A stretch of DNA of 64,000 bases, from positions 2,800,501 to 2,864,500 of the forward strand of contig SMMW01000153.1 in the NCBI GenBank assembly GCA_004794655.1, written 5' to 3'. Each line of letters opens with the position of its first letter. Within the stretch, counting starts at the first letter, position 1. Positions 51,301-61,296 of the stretch are shown piece by piece. Under the pieces are notes generated by a model that saw nothing but the letters and a program-made list of their open reading frames with translations, had not been told where the DNA came from and ran no database searches. The DNA is from Marisa cornuarietis (taxonomy: Eukaryota > Mollusca > Gastropoda > Architaenioglossa > Ampullariidae). The position numbers and the translations under genes are program-made.

Positions 51301-53251
51301 GGCGCTAACCGTTGCGCCACCAGACCGCCTCACACCCCGAAAGGCCGCCTGTGGATGAAGACCAACTATTTTGTATTAATTCATCATGTGCTTTTTGTCT
51401 TGCATTTTGTTACATCCCAGAGGGTCAACATTATCTAATTATGTAACATTATGTAACGCAGTAACTGCGAAATAAAACTGATTTCTAGGAATGTATTGGT
51501 AACAGTTTCAGTATCTTTTCTCACACTGCCCATTCCTGCTGTTTTACTTACAAAGCTTCAGGGCATCATCCCTTCATTCATCTTGCATTATGTTTTTCAC
51601 ATAGCATGTTTTAGTATTCCATACTATACTTTTATTATCATAGGTTTTGTCACATAGTCAGCTATGTTTTGTCACATAGCATGTGTTTAGCATACTATAC
51701 TACACTTTTATTATCAAAGGTTTTTCATGTTGCATAATCCATGTAACATCATTGCTGTTTTACAGTGCCAGTCTGCTGCACTTGATGAGTTGTTTGGGAA
51801 CCCAAAAGAGGTAGGTGTTTGCAGTAGTTCAGAGCTACAAAAATATTATCATGAGCACGTGTTTAGCTAAATTTCTGCTTTCAGTTTTGTTTTAAGACCA
51901 ACCTGAACAGTTTGCGTTTTTTGCAGATATCGGTAGATATATGCAATATAAAACTAACCTTTAAATTTTAGCCTTTAAAACCCATCCGTTAGTTAATTAT
52001 CCGCTGCGATTCACACCTGCGATCAACAAGCGCCACTAACAGTGTACTATGTCATGCTAGTGCACTATTGACAACATTGCCAGCCCTCAACACCAAACAG
52101 AGAGAGAGAATGAGCGACATTTCAGATACTGAAAGTCTGTCTTTCTCATGGTTCTGAAAAACTACTACTTTAGCACAAGAAATGCAGACTTTCAACGTTC
52201 TAATAATCCGAACTGTTGCTCATTTTCTCTCTCTCTTTTTGGTGTTGGCTGCTGCCAATGTTGTGAATGGTGCACCAGCGTAACGTAAATGATCGCAGGT
52301 GCGAATCACATACCTTGCTAGCACATAATTAATTAACGGATGGATTTGGGAGGCTTGAAATTTCAGGTTGGTTTTATATCGCATATGTCTACCGATATCT
52401 GCAAAAAAACGCAAACGTTTCAGGTTGGTCTTTAAACTAACCATTTTTTTATGTGCCAAAAGAGACCATGTGTATTCCTTTTTTAATCTGTTTAATTTTA
52501 CTTAATTTTCTCTTGCATATTGACCTCTTCTGTTAACAGATGCATCAATAGTCATGTATTTTTTTCCCCAGACATTGCATCTGATCTACTTTCCCCAGGT
52601 TTATGATTTATTATTATTAGAAGATTTATTCTGGTCAGATATGAGACGTAGCTGAGTATACAGTCATTTAAACATTGTTCCTTAACACATAAACATCGTG
52701 ATTGCCAGCAAGTTATTCTGATTATAGATTTTGACAGTATCCATCTATTATTGCAGTGCTTCCGGCGCTATACTGTGGCTCAGATTCTGTTGCACAGCCT
52801 AGCACAACAGACACAGAATGTCAATGATCGACACCTCTTGAACAAATGTAAGTAATGTCTTTTCAGTGTCAGTAGTCCATCCTACATGTCTGTTGTTTTT
52901 TTTTTTCTCACAGGGAACATTTTGCTAACACATGATATTTATATCTAGATAGATACAGCCGTCCTTTTCACTCTCATGCAGAATATTCATTTATCTATGC
53001 TTTAGAGCAGTAATAACAAAAGAGAAATGAAGTTAAAGACAAACTTTTTGCAAATTTGTATTTTTCAAAATATGTTGATAACCCTTATCTTGGCTCTGAG
53101 AGAGAGAGAGAAAAAGAGAGTGTGTGTTTGAGAGGGTGAGTAGTGTTTTTATAGACGTTACTTTTTATTTTCAGATAAAGAATCTGTGGAGCGAAGATTA
53201 AGTAATCTTGGGTCACCCAGTGTCGTGCATCAGTGTGAAACATGTTCCTGA
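31236..53251 (+). CDS. ULK1/2: ULK1/2-type autophagy-initiating Ser/Thr kinase (Atg1/unc-51), 994 aa
   Basis: ULK kinases start autophagy within the ATG13-FIP200-ATG101 complex under TORC1 and AMPK control. Twenty-eight coding exons join in phase (2985 nt with stop); coordinates are in the block entries below. The ATG at 31236 is preferred over the in-frame ATG at 31218 because it has an optimal context (aaa ATG G) and gives [13 protein letters not shown], like the N terminus of vertebrate ULK2. Order of domains: kinase (about 1-280), LIR motif (362-365), long Ser/Pro-rich linker, and C-terminal EAT domain (about 776-994) that binds ATG13. Length is close to the roughly 1040 aa of human ULK1/2. 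The C terminus ([10 protein letters not shown].. to stop) replaces the vertebrate end. One linker intron uses a GC donor. I cannot tell ULK1 from ULK2; a single ancestral gene is expected outside vertebrates. Confidence 0.96.
33517..36567 (+). other. ULK1/2: ULK intron 3 (3.05 kb)
   Basis: The longest intron of the kinase-encoding part. I see no exon or identifiable transposon in it, only AT-rich sequence, T-runs and short GT repeats near 36438-36470. The overlapping minus-strand frames at 35099-35713 lack splice support and family resemblance. Confidence 0.5.
40481..40529 (+). other. ULK1/2: ULK LIR (Atg8-binding) exon
   Basis: This 49-base exon encodes [17 protein letters not shown]362-V-L-V365 fits the W/F/Y-x-x-L/I/V rule for LC3/GABARAP binding, is preceded by an acidic residue, and matches the known DFVMV LIR of ULK1 in position. 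Confidence 0.85.
40601..40786. mobile_element. Hairpin element with 77-bp arms
   Basis: Arms at 40601-40677 and 40710-40786 are inverted copies differing at about three positions, around a 32-base loop. The ends read CAGGCCTCGTATGCAGG and its complement. No coding capacity. I could not find a convincing target-site duplication, so the transposon class is open. It lies in ULK intron 14. Confidence 0.85.
41395..41910 (-). mobile_element. MITE, TTAATCCCC family, copy 2 (516 bp)
   Basis: Flanked by a perfect 8-bp duplication, CATGCTCT, at 41387-41394 and 41911-41918. The ends carry repeated motifs (CAGACACTTAATCCCC; its complement GGGGATTAAGTGACCGG). The core, read in reverse complement, matches the core of the copy at 7429-7801. 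It lies in ULK intron 14, ending about 20 bases before the acceptor of exon 15. Confidence 0.85.
44620..44830 (-). mobile_element. LINE reverse-transcriptase C-terminal relic
   Basis: On the minus strand this reads [19 protein letters not shown], then [20 protein letters not shown] and HLF. This is the characteristic C-terminal tail of jockey/CR1/RTE-like LINE ORF2 proteins. No other part of the LINE is evident nearby. It is located in ULK intron 19 and is presumably a truncated insertion. Confidence 0.8.
44821..44960 (+). repeat. Unclassified dispersed repeat, copy 1
   Basis: About 75% similar by eye to 54751-54870. Shared landmarks are GCATGTTAAA, the GTTCAGTCAG block, a GTGATAACAA-type block, CATTTATTCT and CACATGGCAT. 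The class is unknown; it may be an LTR or SINE fragment. Confidence 0.6.
45362..45680. repeat. Minisatellite of about 37 bp
   Basis: Recurring GTTTATTGGTAAGGGTG and GTGCACACATACACAGT motifs are spaced 41, 33, 74, 74 and 39 bases apart, consistent with a unit near 37 bases. Some units have mutated to TGTGTTGCTAAATGTG. It lies in ULK intron 19, shortly upstream of exon 20. Confidence 0.85.
47212..47290 (+). mobile_element. Probable LINE tail remnant
   Basis: A plus-strand frame reads [20 protein letters not shown] and stop, resembling the end of a LINE ORF2 (compare the [10 protein letters not shown] tail at 44620-44830, opposite strand). A run of GATAAT trinucleotides at 47937-47957 may be the 3' tail of the same or another element. 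It lies in ULK intron 23. Confidence 0.45.
47960..48020 (+). repeat. TATATAGCGC-type dispersed repeat motif
   Basis: The sequence TTTATATAGCGCATTTCC followed by AAAGGCTCAATGCGCTTTAC is a motif I have seen shared by many invertebrate and fish interspersed repeats. It follows an (AAT)n tract. The rest of intron 23 down to 50068 shows nothing I recognise, apart from a CA repeat at about 48126-48143. Confidence 0.5.
50421..50568. repeat. Four tandem 37-bp units next to ULK exon 25
   Basis: Units begin at 50421, 50458, 50495 and 50532 with GTATTATT(T/C)A.., each containing CTAGTAACCATACATT. The array ends about 12 bases before the exon 25 acceptor, so it forms the branch-point region of intron 24. 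Confidence 0.92.
51199..51331 (-). repeat. SINE-like repeat, family B copy 2
   Basis: On the minus strand it starts GGCGGTCTGGTGGCGCAACG (A-box-like TGGCGCAACGG) and has a B-box-like GAGTTCAGGTCTC downstream. It pairs with the copy at 14846-14985. It lies in ULK intron 25. Confidence 0.78.
51896..52430. mobile_element. 535-bp fold-back element flanked by TTTAA
   Basis: The outer ends GACCAACCTGAAC and GTTTCAGGTTGGTC are inverted. Complementarity continues inward through GCAGATATCGGTAGA/TCTACCGATATCTGC, the GTTAGTTAATTA/TAATTAATTAACGG region, and even a CAACACCAAACAGAGAGAGAG arm against CTCTCTCTCTTTTTGGTGTTG. Almost the whole element can therefore fold on itself. The flanking 5-mers TTTAA (51891-51895; 52431-52435) look like a target duplication. 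It lies in ULK intron 26. Confidence 0.85.
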
Positions 53252-56200
53252 TAGCTGCCATGATGATGTAGTTCCAAACGTGCATGTGGACACTACCCAC
53301 GTGTATCACTTCATGCGCCCTTTCATTTCTACATACATGCTCGTCCATTAGTAGACCCATCAGCAGGTCAAAAAAATCTAGCTGTTGTGGCCTGAAGCTC
53401 TAGCATCTTTGGGTGTGATGACTTCATCCCCCACCTCAGTGGAGACCAGGTACCGGATTCAAATTACCTCCCATGGTAGCCCTGCAAAGTAGCACACGGA
53501 CAGGTTGAAATGGTCCCTTGTCAAGAGCATGAATTTTGTAATGATGATCTGTGTGACGCGTGTCCACCGTTGTGTGGTTTTGATTGGCTAAACGAAACGT
53601 AACTCAAGAATGTTGGAACGCAAGGAAGAATGCTTTGCTAAAGAGTATGCAGTGTTATTTGCAAGATAATGTGTGAGTTGTGTCCCTGTCTAGAGTTGAG
53701 AGAACCGCTAACAAAGAAAAGGCATTTAATTGAGAGTGGTGATGTCACAGGAATGGCCCCAGCTAAGGTGTGAAGCAGCTGGGGTCTTGCAGCAAACCTT
53801 GGTGATAAAGATCATACAGAAATTACCAGAGTGTTTGAAATAAGAGACTAGATGACTGTGCAAGAAAACTATTGGCCCCTGGAAGATAGTAAACAGACTT
53901 AAACTTGGCCATTTTCTTCCTCAGAATTTTCCATTTGCCTTCTTCGCTCTTGAATTCTTTCCCTAAAAACAGTGAGTCAAGTGAGAGTTCAGCCAAACAG
54001 ACTTTTCACATGTTTTTGCATAAAAGATTCTTTTCCTTTGAATTTCCTAGAGGGGAAACAGGATTGTATGGATTTACGGAGCTTTTTTGATTTCGTATAA
54101 GTAAGGACAGACACCAGTTTTTACAGTGATAACAACCAGGAAAGAAGTAGTTGCATAAAAATGCAGTTAAAGGGAAAGCAAAATTCACATGGTTCTAGAA
54201 ATGGGCCAGAAGAAATATTTAATTTTCTGTTTTAAAAAAATAAACATGGAGAACCATCATTACACAATGTCTCATCCTACTAGTATCCAATCAGCAAGTG
54301 TTTCACAGAGTTTCTGATCATTCAGGATGTCCAGTTTGTCTAGTCTTTTCTTGCGCTGTAACAGATTTTGAAAGGGACAGCGACATTCAAAGTTAGCTAC
54401 ATAGAGGTGCCTTTACTGTCAATAACTTTAGCTTCAGATGTCAGCTGAGAGTTCTATTAGTCTAAAACAACAAATTTGCCCTGTTTGCTAACTTACAAGG
54501 ATCAGACTCAGGATAAACTTGGCAGGAATCCCTACTGCTCTCGTTGTCTGTTTATGATTTTTATTTTTCAATCGTGGAAGAGAAATCATTACTCTTTGCC
54601 TTTATGGTGAAGACACTGCTGCAGTATGTTGCCTAATTGAAATTACCATTAAACTATGATCAGCCATTTTTGATTATTATTTTTATTTTTTAATTCTTCC
54701 CATAAATGCCATACTTATTAAACATGATGATCAGTAACTTTAGTAGAGGTGCATGTTAAATCTCACCATTCTGAGCTGTACTGGCAACACACCGGACACG
54801 TTCAGTCAGCCAGGTGATGACAACAAGCAACACCATTTATTCTCTACTTCAGCTCAACACACGGCATATGGGTGTCAAGTTTCATTAAGTTCATTTACAT
54901 AGCTGCAAATGGAGTTTGGGTTCGTTTATTTATTTGTGTGGTGTGCCTGAATGGAAAATTTGTGATGTAGTTGATTTGTTTGGTGCTCAGTTTAGTTTCA
55001 GGACATTAATGTGAGGCCTAGTGGTGAGGGTTTTATATCCACAGGTGATTTTCTAGTTTATTGAGTGACTTATAAAACATGCTTGTGGTGAGTCCTCTCT
55101 CAGTGGCACAAGCACAAAAACTGACTTACTTTTCAGAAGGTTTGTTAAGAATGAACGACGACCAAGATTGTATTGTAGTACTAGAATATTTTGGTAAGTG
55201 ACACTGGTATAGCATGATGATAAATATCGGTCTCTTTTGGGAAAAATACCAGTATTTGTAGCCAGCATGGGATAAAAAGACTTGAAACTTCCAGAAAGTG
55301 ATGTTAACAAGGTGTACATGGGTGCTTTTTTTTCAGAGAAATTCCCATTTTATTTTGAAGATGGGTATGTTGAGCGTTGTAAGGAGTAACGTTTGTACAT
55401 AGTGCTGCTTTGCCTGTTGGATAAAATTTCAACATGTAGGTAAATGACATTTTGTGATGCATGTTAACAGTTGTTTGAGACTTTTGAAGATAACATTATT
55501 TAAATGTAGCATGGACACCACATGCTCTCTGTCTTAAAGGGCTGGTTTTCCATGTGTTTATGCTAGAGGTTCCTGTGATTGTCTCATGTACATATTAACA
55601 TGTAAACTCTTAAGGCAAAGAAAGGTAACACTGGTGAGAAGGTTGTATGAAGTAAAAGAAATGCACAAAACAGTTACCTATCAGTTTTCTCCCCTTATCT
55701 GGCAGCGAGTTGTTTAATCAGTGTTTATTTCATTAAAAGAAAGAGGCATTAGAGTGTGTCCGATAACACAAGTAAATCGCAGATACTTCAAAGATTGTAG
55801 ACACCCATATCCATTCTGTTACAAAACTTTGGACGTACACAGCAAGTTTGAACAGCTGTTTGTTTTCCGATTACCACTGTGCATGTTTTATCTTATTTCA
55901 AGTAAACTTTGCAGAAGATGGCCTACATACAGCTCCTTGTTTAAAATACTATTGATAATAACTTCAACAGTGACCTCAGCTCCCATGTGTGTGCGAGTAG
56001 AATAGATGCAGAAAAGTACCAGCAGTCTCTGACTCCTATGCAATTTCATTTGTCTTGTTCACGTTCATCTGTACCAACGATGTGCTGTGTGCTGTCCTTG
56101 GTCATGGCTTGGCATAATGCAGCGATGGAGTAATTTGAGTTTCGTATATAAGGCCTGTCTAGACATTTTAGTTTTTCTTTCTTCTTCTTTCTTGAAACTG

Positions 56201-58965
56201 TTGACTGTTTGATGTGATGGCGTGGGTAGTAGGAGAGGTGAGAGGGTGGTGATGTTTGATGACTAGATATGAGAAAGCTCTTCACTGCTGCAGAAGACGC
56301 TAGATACAGTACCCAGATTTCCCCACCCCTTGTTTGTCCTTTTATTCTTTAGTCGTTGTTCTCATCATTGCTTTAGTGGCTGACAGAATAATTTTTCCAC
56401 AGGTGGAAAGCAGTCTGAACATGTGCACAGACTCTCTTCTCTCATTTCTGACCAACTACATGCTTCTGCATTTTCAAGTACTTATTATTCCAGCATTCTG
56501 ATTTGAGTCCATACTGAGATAATCATTGCTAAATGTGCTTTATCCCTAATGGCTTTTAAAAGTGTGAGCTTGTAATACCTCCTCCTGAACATGAAATATT
56601 TATGTTGGCAAGATAACATTGGGCATTTCCAGTGCCCACCACTCATGTCAACCTGTGTAACATGAAAAGATACAAAGGTATTCATTGCGTGTAGTGCTAT
56701 TTCTTCTTGATTCTGGACGTTATTTTTCTTTAGAACTTGTAAGCTCTTGTGGTAACCAGGTCTTGACTTTGGGGACTTTATGACTATAGCAGATATTGTT
56801 CTACAAGTGCAATATATCAATGTGGTCTGATATTATTGTTGTGGATAAATTGTAGTGCATACTGGTGATGCATCGGTCAAAATTCCAGGGCAGAATGGGA
56901 AGGGAGATCATTTTTTTTAAAATGATGTACAAATTATTCTAATAATGTACAATTTTCTGTGAATTGCAAAAGACACCATAATACAACTGTTGTGTTTCAG
57001 AGAAGTCGATACATCTTTAAATAGTGCTGCTGTGCGTGCCCAGTGTTGTAAATCAATATTAACAATATGCAGCTATACAGCACTGTTTCTAAAAGTTGAA
57101 GCAGTTTTATTCTCTTCTTGAACTACAGAAAATGCTAGCATATCTGTTCAGAGAATTTTTTTTTTAATATTGCAAATATTGTGTGATGCAATATAATTTG
57201 AGTATTCATTATTTCAACTGTGCTAGAACCATTATTTATAGAAAATGATACAAACTATTCAGGAGAAAAAGTATTCTAATTTCAATCCATCATCTTTAGA
57301 TGTTTGTACAGAGCCCAATCTTCATTATGAAAGGTGGGGTATCCAAATCTCTTCAATTTTTAAAGTTCTATAACTGTAACTGTGATGGTCAGATGTAAAT
57401 AAATGTTACATAAACAATTGACATTAACAGTGTGGCAAGCAGGTATTTCTGTAGCGATTCATATTTATGAATAAGGCATTACATGTGACATGACAGATTA
57501 TCATATATAAGCAGTTGTGTGTAAGTCTTGCAGTGGCATTAGAGCATGACTATCGCTGAAGAATCATAGTTGCAGTCGTGTTTCCATGTATTAAACTGAA
57601 AGATGAAGGCTGCATTCTTAAAGGCTTTATGGTATGTATTTTTCCTGCTACTAGGAAGACTCTTCCAGTTCCTTTGCCAGGATGGAGGGGTTTTCAGGAA
57701 AGGTGAAATTTTTACATTGACAGAAATCTTCTAAAGCTAACAATACTTGCTTCACCCCTGTCACTATGAAGAGATTTGTTTCATAATAGTAGAAGATTCT
57801 GTTTGTATTGCCGTTCTTTGTTAATTTGTTTTCTTTCTGAATATATTTTACTTAATATCACTCCATGAAGGGAAAATAATTGAAAAGCAGTAGAGTATGA
57901 TGGAATGAAATATATCTAAACATGAGACATCTTCTAGTTAACTTTTCATAAACACATTAATACCTTTGTAATAATACACATGATCAATCATTCATCATCC
58001 AGCTCTGGCCAGTCATTGAAATCTCCAGGTGTTGGTCAATCTGGCATATTTTGCTTCATTGACCTACAAAACAAAAAGTTAGGTAACTTAGAATACCAAA
58101 TACAAATGTCTGCTTTTTAAACTGCCTCATAATCATTCCTCTCTCATCTTTTGTTTTTTTTTTATTGGAAAGATTGTTTTGCTTGTCTGCTGTATGTGTA
58201 ATATTTTCTTAGATATTTAGCTTTAAAAACTTGTAAATTAGATTATCTGAAATAATTTCTAAACATTTTCTAGTACATCAAATGTTTGAAAGTTTATGTT
58301 ATAGAAGTGGTGAAAAAATATCCGATCAAAAGAAATGTTTACAGTCCACATGCACCTTATCAATCACAAGGTGATGCTTTGCAGACCAGACCATTTAACC
58401 AGTAATTGTTGAGCCCCAAATTTATCAGAGCCTCACAACTTTTGAAAGAAATGGAATGATTTGTGGAAAACCGTTTGGAGTGTATGAACTGGTACACACA
58501 GGAACTTAGCCAATGTCTTGTACACACTTATAGTTTCTACCAGAACCAAGAGGGTTAATAAAGACCATCTTAGAAATCTCAGCACAACTTCTGACTTCAA
58601 TGCAATAGCACAGCCCTCCTGATACAGCCATTCTTTGTTTTCTATTGAACGTGCATAGTGAAATATCTATTTTAGTATCAGTGCAAAACTTATTGTATAC
58701 CACAGTGATGTCTTTGTGGTTTTTACTTCTGTAAATTTAAACACTTACCATAGATTTTGATGTAAACAACAGTGTTTTCCAGTTAATTAGATGAACAGAA
58801 AGTTGAAATCATAAATTCATTCAAGTAGGACACCCCCTCCCCCAACCTTCTTGCCACACTAATGTCCATCCATGTGTCTGTTAATTTTTTGATGGTGCCA
58901 ATGTTTCATCAGTCATGGAACACTTGTCAAAATAAACTAATCCCAGGATTGCAAGCTGCTTTTGT
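53252..58965 (+). other. ULK1/2: ULK 3' UTR and convergent intergenic region
   Basis: No conserved frame is seen. Plus-strand AATAAA signals occur at 54239-54244, 57398-57403 and 58931-58936, so the UTR could be about 1 kb or more than 4 kb. The region includes the dispersed repeat at 54751-54870. The open frames at 55721-56005 and 56485-56820 look like chance. Confidence 0.45.
54751..54870 (+). repeat. Unclassified dispersed repeat, copy 2
   Basis: Partner of 44821-44960: same orientation, same order of blocks (GCATGTTAAA, GTTCAGTCAG, GTGATGACAACAAGCA, CATTTATTCTC, CAACACACGGCAT). Confidence 0.6.
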
Positions 58966-59052
58966 TTTATTGCATATGCATGGATGACACGTTCTTCTCA
59001 CTTATGGGAAGTTAACTGGTATGTTAATCAATAGTTGAGAAAAAAATGGATT

Positions 59053-59442
59053 TTAGATTTGTTTTATAGTGTTAATATTTAACCTTTTTTGCGTGTTGCA
59101 TTTTCTCTCCCTAACCTTCCCCCCCCCCCCAGAACACTGGGGCTGACTGTCTTGTGAACTTGGATCTTCATATTGGGTTGGAAAAAGCTCCATTATAACT
59201 GGTGAAGGCAGACTGTTATTGCAGGAGTTATTGGTGGGAGTGGGTGACAGCATGACAATAGGGGAAGGGGCTGGCAGTTTTCTAGAATGACTGCTCGGGG
59301 TTGGCAGTTTCAGGATGCATTTGCTACCTTTTTGCAGGGCTGGCTGCTGCAGATTTTTTTCAGTTTCCTCTCCCATTATCTCTGTCTTTTTATAGTGCAA
59401 AATCGTTTCTAGGCGAAAGCACTTTCCCGCCCAACTAACCAC
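59053..59442 (-). CDS. Unrecognised Pro/Ser-rich ORF (129 codons)
   Basis: A minus-strand frame with a Pro/Ser-rich middle (KLPTPSSHSRKLPAPSPIVM, then LSPTPTNNS) and a basic end. The in-frame ATG at 59440-59442 lies just after a GGGCGGGAAA-type (E2F-like) sequence. A minus-strand AATAAA (58966-58971) lies about 80 bases beyond the stop, which supports a real transcript end. I recognise no domain. It could instead be the terminal exon of a longer gene whose upstream part is the frame at 59472-59702. Confidence 0.4.
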   Translation of the reverse strand: MVSWAGKCFRLETILHYKKTEIMGEETEKNLQQPALQKGSKCILKLPTPSSHSRKLPAPSPIVMLSPTPTNNSCNNSLPSPVIMELFPTQYEDPSSQDSQPQCSGGGGKVRERKCNTQKRLNINTIKQI

Positions 59443-59471
59443 CCCAAGAGTTAAAAGACGTATTCAAATTT

Positions 59472-59702
59472 TCAATCATTCACAAGAAAGTGTGTGTCGT
59501 TCGAGTCAGTCGTCGAGTTTTTAAGTCTTTGTTTCATTAGATTTCCTAAGATTGCATCATTTTTACAAAAAGGAGTAAGATTTGACTGACCAGGAAATTT
59601 GTTACCATCATACAATCTACTTTGAAACAAATAAGATCTCCATAAAACTCTAGTGTTGTTTCTTGTACTACTAGCCCAGCTCTGAATAAAGGGAAATGTC
59701 AT
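59472..59702 (-). CDS. Unrecognised ORF with presequence-like N terminus (76 codons)
   Basis: Begins MTFPFIQSWASSTRNNTRVL and is rich in Arg, Ser and Asn with no acidic residue in the first 30, which could be a mitochondrial presequence. It lies immediately upstream of the frame at 59053-59442 but in a different phase, with a stop between. Whether the two belong to one spliced gene cannot be decided by reading. Confidence 0.3.
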   Translation of the reverse strand: MTFPFIQSWASSTRNNTRVLWRSYLFQSRLYDGNKFPGQSNLTPFCKNDAILGNLMKQRLKNSTTDSNDTHFLVND

Positions 59703-60550
59703 GCTGGTGTAACCAACACGTCTGTACCTGATGGCTACGTAAGGGGTGGGCTAGCTGCTGCACAAGAACACACAAGATGGAATTTTGCTGCATACTGTCG
59801 ATTTTATTAGATCACTCGGCGGCTGGCCTGCCTTCTCAACACTCTCACTTCCAAATCACAAAGAGCCCCGACAATGTTGTTGGCTTTGGAAGGGAAAGTG
59901 CTTCCACCGAAAGGCGATTTCGCACTGTGGGGGGGGGGGGTGGTAAAGCCCCGACAACTTCAAAACTACACTATATATCGACCACGCACGTGTATAATAC
60001 ATGTCCGCGGTTCGACAGTCCCAAAGGTTCACCGTCTGGTCAGGGCCTTCCTAAGTGGGTCAGGCGGCCTTGCGACACAGTTACAGGCCAGGGACAGGTC
60101 AAGGCTGGCCATTACGAAGCCAGCGTGAGAAAAGGGACAGTGTGGTGGCCGTCCGACCTCTACAAAAGTAAAAATTAACTAGTACACTTCTAGAGTGCTA
60201 CACTGGATTCGTGGTACTTCGGTTTAAGTCTTGAGTTCAGTCAGGTTACCCTCCTGATGGTCTGAGATTTTCTTTCTCTCCAAACCCAAGTAATGATTGG
60301 GGTTAATACCAAGGAGGTATACAAATCCACATTCAAGCATGATGTTCATCACGTGATTAAGCCTGGATGGTTCATATTTTCCATCCTTGGACATTAATAG
60401 CCTGTCACTCTGTCACTGTGCTATTTTGTTATTTGCCCTTCTGTCACTTCAAACATTTTGCCTCTGTGCACTTTTTGTGAAAGGAAGGAGGAAACGATGT
60501 ATGAAGTATTCAACCTGGCATCACACAAACTGGTCTACACCACAAAAATC
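59703..60550. other. GC-richer intergenic stretch with no recognised gene
   Basis: A plus-strand frame at 59777-60178 spans a poly-G run at about 59930-59940 and has no family resemblance. The region may contain the promoter of the minus-strand ORFs at 59053-59702. Confidence 0.35.
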
Positions 60551-60567
60551 ACAGTCAATAAGAGCAT

Positions 60568-61296
60568 TTTTATTATAAAAATACTTCTCTTGAAATTAAG
60601 GTGATCATCTTCCACAATAAATATATTGCTTTAAACAATCTTGCCAAAAACAAAATTCAAATTTATACAAAATACATTTATACCAAAATGAAATGAAGTA
60701 TTGTTTTCTGTTTATTTTGTATTATAGGCAACAGTGTTAAACATGAAAGCACTTTGGTCTGGAGCAGGATGCTATACCAAGCGCAGACTACCAGCAATGT
60801 GAAAAATATTACAAAATGATCATTATACTTTTTAAAGTATATAACATGCAGATGAAAAGAATGTAGGTTGAAATACAGCTACATTATACTATGCTTAGAA
60901 AACAATGAAGTCTTCAAGATAATTTCATCATTTGTTTTACTGTCCATCATCCAACTGCACAGAAACTCCAATAAAAATCAAGTACTTGGCTCAAGTGATA
61001 GCTCAGTCTCCACTCTTTGTCCTCTCTGGTTACTTTTTTCGTACTCAGGATTTCGCCATCATCTGAAACATGCTCCTTAAGCCTGGTTGGCTGGCTCAGG
61101 TTTGTAGTTTGCTCAGGTGAAATAATGGTCTGAGATGTCAACAGAACACAGATGAAACAGTTTCTGTTTGATACTTGATAATTACAGGTTTCCGAGTCAC
61201 AATTCAGTACAATAACACTGAAATCTGCTGAGACAGTATCTACTTTCACCTATACGTGCCAAACATCAAATATCTCCATGTAACCTGTTTAGATTA
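60568..61296 (-). other. Probable 3' UTR of the acyl-CoA dehydrogenase gene
   Basis: Lies downstream of the stop codon at 61297-61299. Minus-strand AATAAA signals (TTTATT on plus) are found near 60568-60573 and 60712. No conserved frame is seen. Confidence 0.5.

Larger units (their letters stand above)
46831..53251 (+). other. ULK1/2: ULK EAT-domain exons 22-28
   Basis: Exons: 46831-46956, 47118-47167, 50069-50187, 50581-50732, 51766-51810, 52757-52847, 53175-53251 (stop TGA at 53249-53251). They encode the helical tandem-MIT-like domain that binds ATG13 and mediates recruitment. Landmarks matching ULK1 are [27 protein letters not shown], the QSAALDELF segment, CFRRY.. and the final VERRLSNL. 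Exon 26 is only 45 bases. Confidence 0.94.

Noticed and set aside
59777..60178. 133-codon plus-strand ORF as a gene
   Set aside because: It crosses a poly-G run, shows no conserved motif, and has no splice or polyadenylation context; probably a chance frame in GC-richer DNA.
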